The position numbers and the translations under genes were made by a program. DNA of 64,000 nucleotides from Bacillota bacterium (GTDB lineage: Bacteria; Bacillota; Clostridia; Lachnospirales; Lachnospiraceae): NCBI GenBank assembly GCA_023421505.1, contig JAEZTJ010000053.1:33639-97638 (forward strand), in the 5' to 3' direction. The number at the start of each line of letters is the position of its first letter. Positions within the stretch are counted from its first letter, which is position 1. This document shows positions 59,768 to 64,000 of the stretch, piece after piece. The notes below the pieces were generated by a model. It was not told the origin of the DNA and did no database searches. It saw only the letters and a program-made list of their open reading frames with translations.

Positions 59768-61576
59768 ATGCAGAAAAAGAAGAAAAAAGAAGCGAACGAC
59801 TTAATTATTCCTATCATTCTTGTCATCACCGTATTACCCTTTATCACCCGGCTGATCACTTATGATTCAGGATTATCCCAGTACTCCTGGTTTTCTAATC
59901 AGGATATCACTCATGATTTTTTCTCCTATTATAAAAGCCTTGCCTTTCTTATATTAACCGTAATTAATGCAATTATTTTACTGCTTTATTTCCTGCTTCA
60001 ACGTGATAAGCGAAAGGATATGAAGCCCTTCTTACCAATCGGTATCTATTCGCTTTTTGTAATACTCTCAGCAATTTTTACTGTGAACCCCAAGCTAACC
60101 CTGATTGGAGGAATGGCACATTTTGAAAGTATCTATATTATACTTGGATATGTCATCCTTCTTATTTATGTATACCAGATTAATAAAAGAGAAGAGGATT
60201 ATAAGGCGATTTTAAAGGCTTTGGTAATTTCATTAATCCTAATGTGTATCATAGGTATTTTCCAAATGCTTGGCAAGGATTTGCTTTATTCTACCATGAT
60301 ACAGAAAATGATTATTCCGAGTGCTGACTGGAAAGATTTTCTTGGTAATATAAAAACACAGCTTAAAACAAATGCGGTTTCCCTTACCTTATTTAATCCA
60401 AACTATGCTTCGGTCTATCTTGCAATGGTCATTCCTTTTCTATTCGTCCAGTTACTTCCGGTTAAGAATAAAGACGATCGGCGGGCAGAGATTTTGACGA
60501 TAAAAGAAAAGCTCCTTTACGGAAGCTTATGCCTGATTCTCACCTTGCTGCTTTTTAAAACCTACTCTCGTTCGGGTTTCATTTCCCTCTTTATAGCAAT
60601 ATTAGTTCTGGTATTGTTACGCAGGAGGCTGTTCTTACGGATATGGAGGAAGTGTCTCCTTATCACTGTATTCCTTGTTATTTTATTTATCGGAACTGAT
60701 GCCCTAACCGGCTTCAAATACTTTCATAAAATTACCGGAACGCTTAACTCCTTTACTGATACTAAGGAGGATAAGAAATTAGACACGATACTTACAACTT
60801 CTAATCATGTTCTAATCGGCTATGATGAAGAAACCATTAGTCTGGCTTTCTCAGAGACTAATAATAAGCTTTCCCTGCAATTTAGCAATGAAGTGGGAGA
60901 GGACATTACAAAATATTATGATGCGTCTTCGAAAGCCTTAAATTGGAAGTGTTTTAAGTCACTTCAGTTTGAGATAAAGGAGATTGATAAAGAGGATTAT
61001 ATATTCTGTACCATAGAAGGAGTAATTTGGCGCTTCTTTAAGGATCGTGACCACGGATATGTATACGTCAATGATTTTGGCAAGATAGATCAGCTAAAAA
61101 AGATAGAACACATTGGTTCAAAAGAAATAGAGGATATTGGCTCTGGAAGAGGTTATATCTGGTCAAGATCCCTACCTTTATTAAGGGATACTCTTTTTCT
61201 TGGGAAAGGCCCTGCTACCTTTCTTATCGTATTTCCTCAATCAGATTATGTGGGAAAGGCAAATAACTGTAAGACACCCTATACCACGATTGAGAAGCCC
61301 CATAGCTTTTATTTAATGACCGGAATTCAGACAGGTGTTATTTCCTTAGCCGCTTTTGTTGTCTTTTATATCCTATATTTTCTTGATTCCGTTAAGCTCT
61401 ATCGTCATTGTGAATTGTCCAGTGTGAAAGTACGTATGGGACTTGGATGCATGGCAGCAACCTTAAGCTACATGATTAGTGGTTTATTTAATGATTCCTC
61501 ACTGCAGACTACACCTGTTTTTATTGTTCTGCTCGGATTAGGTTTAGATATCAATCATTCCCTTCATAAACATTGA
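59768..61576 (+). CDS. O-antigen ligase-like (Wzy_C) membrane protein
   Basis: A 602-residue membrane protein with about ten hydrophobic helices, starting at ATG after AGGAAGGAC. A large extracytoplasmic region (about residues 320-460) lies between helices. Wzy_C signatures are LTLFNPNYASVYLAMVIPFL, FKTYSRSGFISLFIAIL and YTTIEKPHSFYLMTGIQTGV with the conserved H after the large loop. The family includes O-antigen ligases and teichuronic-acid-type ligases. It could attach the polymer to a surface acceptor. It is separated from the main polysaccharide locus by four genes. Confidence 0.85.
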   Translation: MQKKKKKEANDLIIPIILVITVLPFITRLITYDSGLSQYSWFSNQDITHDFFSYYKSLAFLILTVINAIILLLYFLLQRDKRKDMKPFLPIGIYSLFVILSAIFTVNPKLTLIGGMAHFESIYIILGYVILLIYVYQINKREEDYKAILKALVISLILMCIIGIFQMLGKDLLYSTMIQKMIIPSADWKDFLGNIKTQLKTNAVSLTLFNPNYASVYLAMVIPFLFVQLLPVKNKDDRRAEILTIKEKLLYGSLCLILTLLLFKTYSRSGFISLFIAILVLVLLRRRLFLRIWRKCLLITVFLVILFIGTDALTGFKYFHKITGTLNSFTDTKEDKKLDTILTTSNHVLIGYDEETISLAFSETNNKLSLQFSNEVGEDITKYYDASSKALNWKCFKSLQFEIKEIDKEDYIFCTIEGVIWRFFKDRDHGYVYVNDFGKIDQLKKIEHIGSKEIEDIGSGRGYIWSRSLPLLRDTLFLGKGPATFLIVFPQSDYVGKANNCKTPYTTIEKPHSFYLMTGIQTGVISLAAFVVFYILYFLDSVKLYRHCELSSVKVRMGLGCMAATLSYMISGLFNDSSLQTTPVFIVLLGLGLDINHSLHKH

Positions 61577-61604
61577 ATTAGTGCGCATGAACAACGATAT
61601 AAAC

Positions 61605-61656
61605 TCAGGGCTGCATAATTGATCGCTTATTGAAGTTATCAATTATGCAGCCCTGA
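61605..61656. terminator. Bidirectional hairpin terminator
   Basis: A perfect 19-bp stem (TCAGGGCTGCATAATTGAT and its complement) lies between the convergent ligase-like and serine hydrolase genes. Confidence 0.85.
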
Positions 61657-61706
61657 TTTATTATATATCTTATTCTATTTCAGACATAACCTAACAGCTT
61701 ACGTAA

Positions 61707-63842
61707 CTATTTTATATAGGATACAGTAAAAGAAGCATTCGGCTCGCCTGCAAATACAATAAAGCCATTCTTCGGTAATGTTGCAGTATTCTTTCCCGTT
61801 ATCAAAGAGTTGAAGGTGCAATTCATATTTGAATCATATATACTGAAGGATGCATTCTTAGGAAGCTTAACCTTTATCTTTTTCTCTGTCTTACCGGTCT
61901 TATACCAACCAGCATAGCCATCAGAGCCTATTTTACAAATAAACTTTGCTTTTGCTGATATGGTTTTTATTGAATCCTCAGCTATCATTAAGTAACCCGC
62001 ATATTTAAGATATTCTGTTCCATCTTTTTGCGTAAAGGTAATTTCCGATAGATCTCTGCCTAAGTTTCCTGGAATTTGAAGTGCCGTCTTAGCCTTATTC
62101 TCACTTAGAATTGCAGTGTTAAAGTAAATACCTTCAAGCTCCTTCGGAACAGGAAACCGTGAAACTAACGAATTCAATAAATATAATTCAGAATTGTAGC
62201 TTTCATTGATGATATAATATTTCTTATTCGATCTCTCTTTCCAGATAGCTTTTAGTTCCTCCGTAATCGGATTATTGTCAAGCTTCTGATATTGGTATCC
62301 GGAGTCTAGCGCCTGTCCCAGACCATAAAGATTGGTATAGGACAAGCCATAGAGATAAGTTTTACCGTTGCTTTCCTCTGTGATTGACAGATAGCTGCCG
62401 CCATCCGGCGTATAGAATTTTCCGTCATTTGAGTAGGTTAAAGTAAGTTTAGTAGAATCCATCCCAGTCGGATCCGTTATATTTAACGCTCCGTCCTTAT
62501 CAAAGCTTATATTAATTAAAGATCCAAAGTTTGCATATACCCCTTCATATTTCATTAAGCTGTCAGGAATAGGAGTTTTTACCGGCTTTGCCAGGGCTTT
62601 TTGGGGTTTAATCTCTTTTATATCATTTTTTGCTTTCAGTTCATCCAGCATAACACTCTGCGCAAACACCTGATCTATGCCACTTGTACCACCTGAGGTA
62701 AGTACCGCCATAGCCATACCTTCCTTAGGCAAAACAACCAGGCTGCCATGGTAAACCAGGGTATCCCCTCCCTTTGTCAGTGCTTTCATACCGTAGTCAT
62801 CAAACGGAAAAGCATTCACGCAATCCCATCCTAAGCCATAGGATAAAACACCATCCTCTTCCTTCGGCCAAATTCCTTTTAGATATTCCTCTTTACTCAT
62901 AGCCTCCGTAGAAGCAGCAGCCAGTAGCTTGTTTTGACCTTCCATAAAAACCTCTGCAAATTTGCATAAATCCTTTGCAGTTGAATAAATACCGGCACAG
63001 CCAAAGGCACTAGACTTCTCTATAGGAAGAGGATTATCAAAGCCAATGCGATATGTCCTTGCAAACTGCTCCTTAAGTAGGGTATCCGCCGGTGTTTTTG
63101 TATTAATTAATCCAAGAGGCTTTGAAATGTTTTGATTTAAATATTCGGTAAAACTAAGACCGGATACTTTTTCAACCAACAGCTCTGCCAGAGTAAATCC
63201 ATCATTACAATATACAGAATACGCACCTGGATCTGCTTTTAAGCTTGAATCCTTTAACGTATTTAAAATATTATGTGTTGCAGTATCAGCAGCACCTTCA
63301 AAAAGAAAGGTGTTACTAAAGGTACTTCCCATCAGACCTGAGGAATGATTAAGTAACATTCTGACCGTGATAGCCTTATATCTTTCATCTGCCATTGTAA
63401 ATTCAGGTATGTACTGTGTTACAGGTGCATCAAGCTCCACCTTACCTTGCTCAACCAACTGCATGACTGCCGCAGTTGTAAATACCTTACTGATAGAACC
63501 AATTCCATACAGGGTATTCTCTGTAGGCATTTTCATAGACTTCTTATCCGCCATACCGGCTTGACCGGCTACAACGATCTCACCATCATCAATCAGTGCA
63601 TACTGAACACTGGTTATTCCATAAGCAGTAATCATTAATTGCGCTTTTTGAGCTGCTGATTTTTGAATTTCCTCCTGGGTATCCTTACCCTCTTGGCTTA
63701 AAGCAGTCTCTGAATTACTTTGACCATCTAATACAGAAGTTAAATTTTCTGCAGCCAGAGCAGGTGCTGTGTTAGTTTGCAGTAAAAGCAGTGCAATTAC
63801 CAAAAGAATTGATAATCCCGCTTTTCTTAAATTTTTGAACAT
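61707..63842 (-). CDS. Secreted serine hydrolase, beta-lactamase/PBP4* fold
   Basis: A 711-residue exported protein with AAGGAGGAACG before ATG. The signal peptide is LSILLVIALLLLQ and TNTAPALA. Residues about 65-400 form a class C beta-lactamase-like domain with all three motifs: SxxK at Ser116-Lys119 (GSISKVF), YxN at Tyr211-Asn213 (VYCNDGF) and the HxG-type site at His365 (VYHGSLVV). The C-terminal 290 residues form extra beta domains of unknown role. Such proteins are usually D-amino-acid peptidases or esterases rather than true beta-lactamases. Antibiotic hydrolysis is not implied. Confidence 0.86.
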   Translation of the reverse strand: MFKNLRKAGLSILLVIALLLLQTNTAPALAAENLTSVLDGQSNSETALSQEGKDTQEEIQKSAAQKAQLMITAYGITSVQYALIDDGEIVVAGQAGMADKKSMKMPTENTLYGIGSISKVFTTAAVMQLVEQGKVELDAPVTQYIPEFTMADERYKAITVRMLLNHSSGLMGSTFSNTFLFEGAADTATHNILNTLKDSSLKADPGAYSVYCNDGFTLAELLVEKVSGLSFTEYLNQNISKPLGLINTKTPADTLLKEQFARTYRIGFDNPLPIEKSSAFGCAGIYSTAKDLCKFAEVFMEGQNKLLAAASTEAMSKEEYLKGIWPKEEDGVLSYGLGWDCVNAFPFDDYGMKALTKGGDTLVYHGSLVVLPKEGMAMAVLTSGGTSGIDQVFAQSVMLDELKAKNDIKEIKPQKALAKPVKTPIPDSLMKYEGVYANFGSLINISFDKDGALNITDPTGMDSTKLTLTYSNDGKFYTPDGGSYLSITEESNGKTYLYGLSYTNLYGLGQALDSGYQYQKLDNNPITEELKAIWKERSNKKYYIINESYNSELYLLNSLVSRFPVPKELEGIYFNTAILSENKAKTALQIPGNLGRDLSEITFTQKDGTEYLKYAGYLMIAEDSIKTISAKAKFICKIGSDGYAGWYKTGKTEKKIKVKLPKNASFSIYDSNMNCTFNSLITGKNTATLPKNGFIVFAGEPNASFTVSYIK

Positions 63843-63871
63843 ATCGTTCCTCCTTATAATTAATTATACTT

Positions 63872-64000
63872 AGGGTTAGGGTGTCAAAAGCCAATTTAGA
63901 TTTTGTGCTTCGTCATTTTGCACAATCCAAGTCTTCAAAATCGTGATGCAGAACATGGTTTGTTCGCAACACGCTCCCGCTTGGATGAAGTACGTAATGG
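63872..64000. mobile_element. Folded inverted-repeat element, inverted copy, cut by window end
   Basis: From AGGGTTAGGGTGTCAAAAGC to the window end the sequence is the reverse complement of the right half of the element at 23961-24280 (shared TCGTCATTTTGCACAATC, CTTCAAAATCGTGATG and GGTTTGTTCGCAACACGCTC). The rest lies outside. It is placed just upstream of the serine hydrolase gene. Confidence 0.8.

Noticed and set aside
61707..63842. A beta-lactamase resistance gene
   Set aside because: The fold and SxxK/YxN motifs fit, but the long C-terminal extension and His in the third motif fit peptidase/esterase relatives better.

Overview
The window looks like chromosomal DNA of a low-GC, Gram-positive Clostridia bacterium, most likely of the Lachnospiraceae (Lachnoclostridium/Anaerocolumna-like). 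This rests on strong AT bias, GGAGG-type ribosome binding sites, TTG and GTG starts, a BY-kinase with a CpsB/YwqE-type PHP phosphatase, a TtcA-like thiolase, secreted proteins with Thr-Pro linkers, and an amidase with copper-amine-oxidase-like N-terminal domains. The genus is inference. No rRNA, tRNA, CRISPR array or transposase gene was seen.

Region 1 (1-13.9 kb) is an accessory array. Every gene lies on the + strand, most are small stand-alone enzymes, and most have their own ribosome binding site. The families are VOC/PhnB, SAM methyltransferases, GNAT acetyltransferases, two adenosine-deaminase-like hydrolases, a GyrI-like protein, an aminoglycoside-phosphotransferase-like kinase, VanW, an HD hydrolase and a UroD/MtaA-like methyltransferase. 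Between them lie gene scraps, stop-ridden pseudogenes and abrupt chimeric joints (VOC onto methyltransferase near 150, deaminase onto VOC near 5190). The array ends at a tyrosine recombinase read towards it (13971-15029), with a 28-bp dif-like palindrome at that gene's 3' end.

Region 2 (15-28.3 kb) holds a TtcA-like tRNA thiolation enzyme, a secreted cell-wall amidase, an NRAMP manganese transporter with a DtxR/MntR-type operator, the priming sugar transferase, an aldo/keto reductase, a split transketolase, a glycosyltransferase, a short MntR-like regulator and a secreted protein.

Region 3 (28.5-56.4 kb) is a large surface-polysaccharide locus on the + strand. It begins with the BY-kinase/PHP-phosphatase control pair. 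Then come a CapE-type UDP-GlcNAc dehydratase, several glycosyltransferases (one a two-domain fusion), a Wzy-like polymerase, an FrhB-type iron-sulfur protein, a pyruvyl transferase, a DUF115 protein and a Wzm/Wzt ABC exporter. A nonulosonic-acid-like block follows (aldo/keto reductase, fused cytidylyltransferase-aminotransferase, RmlD-like reductase, NeuB-like synthase, acetyltransferase). CapF and CapG complete the UDP-L-FucNAc pathway begun by CapE, and a long CapD/PglF-like dehydratase closes the locus.

Region 4 (56.5-64 kb) carries a small membrane protein, two tandem DUF6143-like paralogues, an Ig-like-repeat surface protein, an O-antigen-ligase-like membrane protein and a secreted serine hydrolase of the beta-lactamase fold.

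At least four kinds of non-coding repeat are threaded through regions 2-4. They are (a) a hairpin-rich leader of about 100 nt placed directly before start codons of the recombinase and of polysaccharide genes, (b) a 412-bp element with 31-bp inverted ends, (c) a long folded repeat that separates the transketolase halves and recurs at the window's right edge, and (d) a TGCGAAAC-ended MITE-like family, two copies of which are flanked by perfect 13-bp direct repeats.
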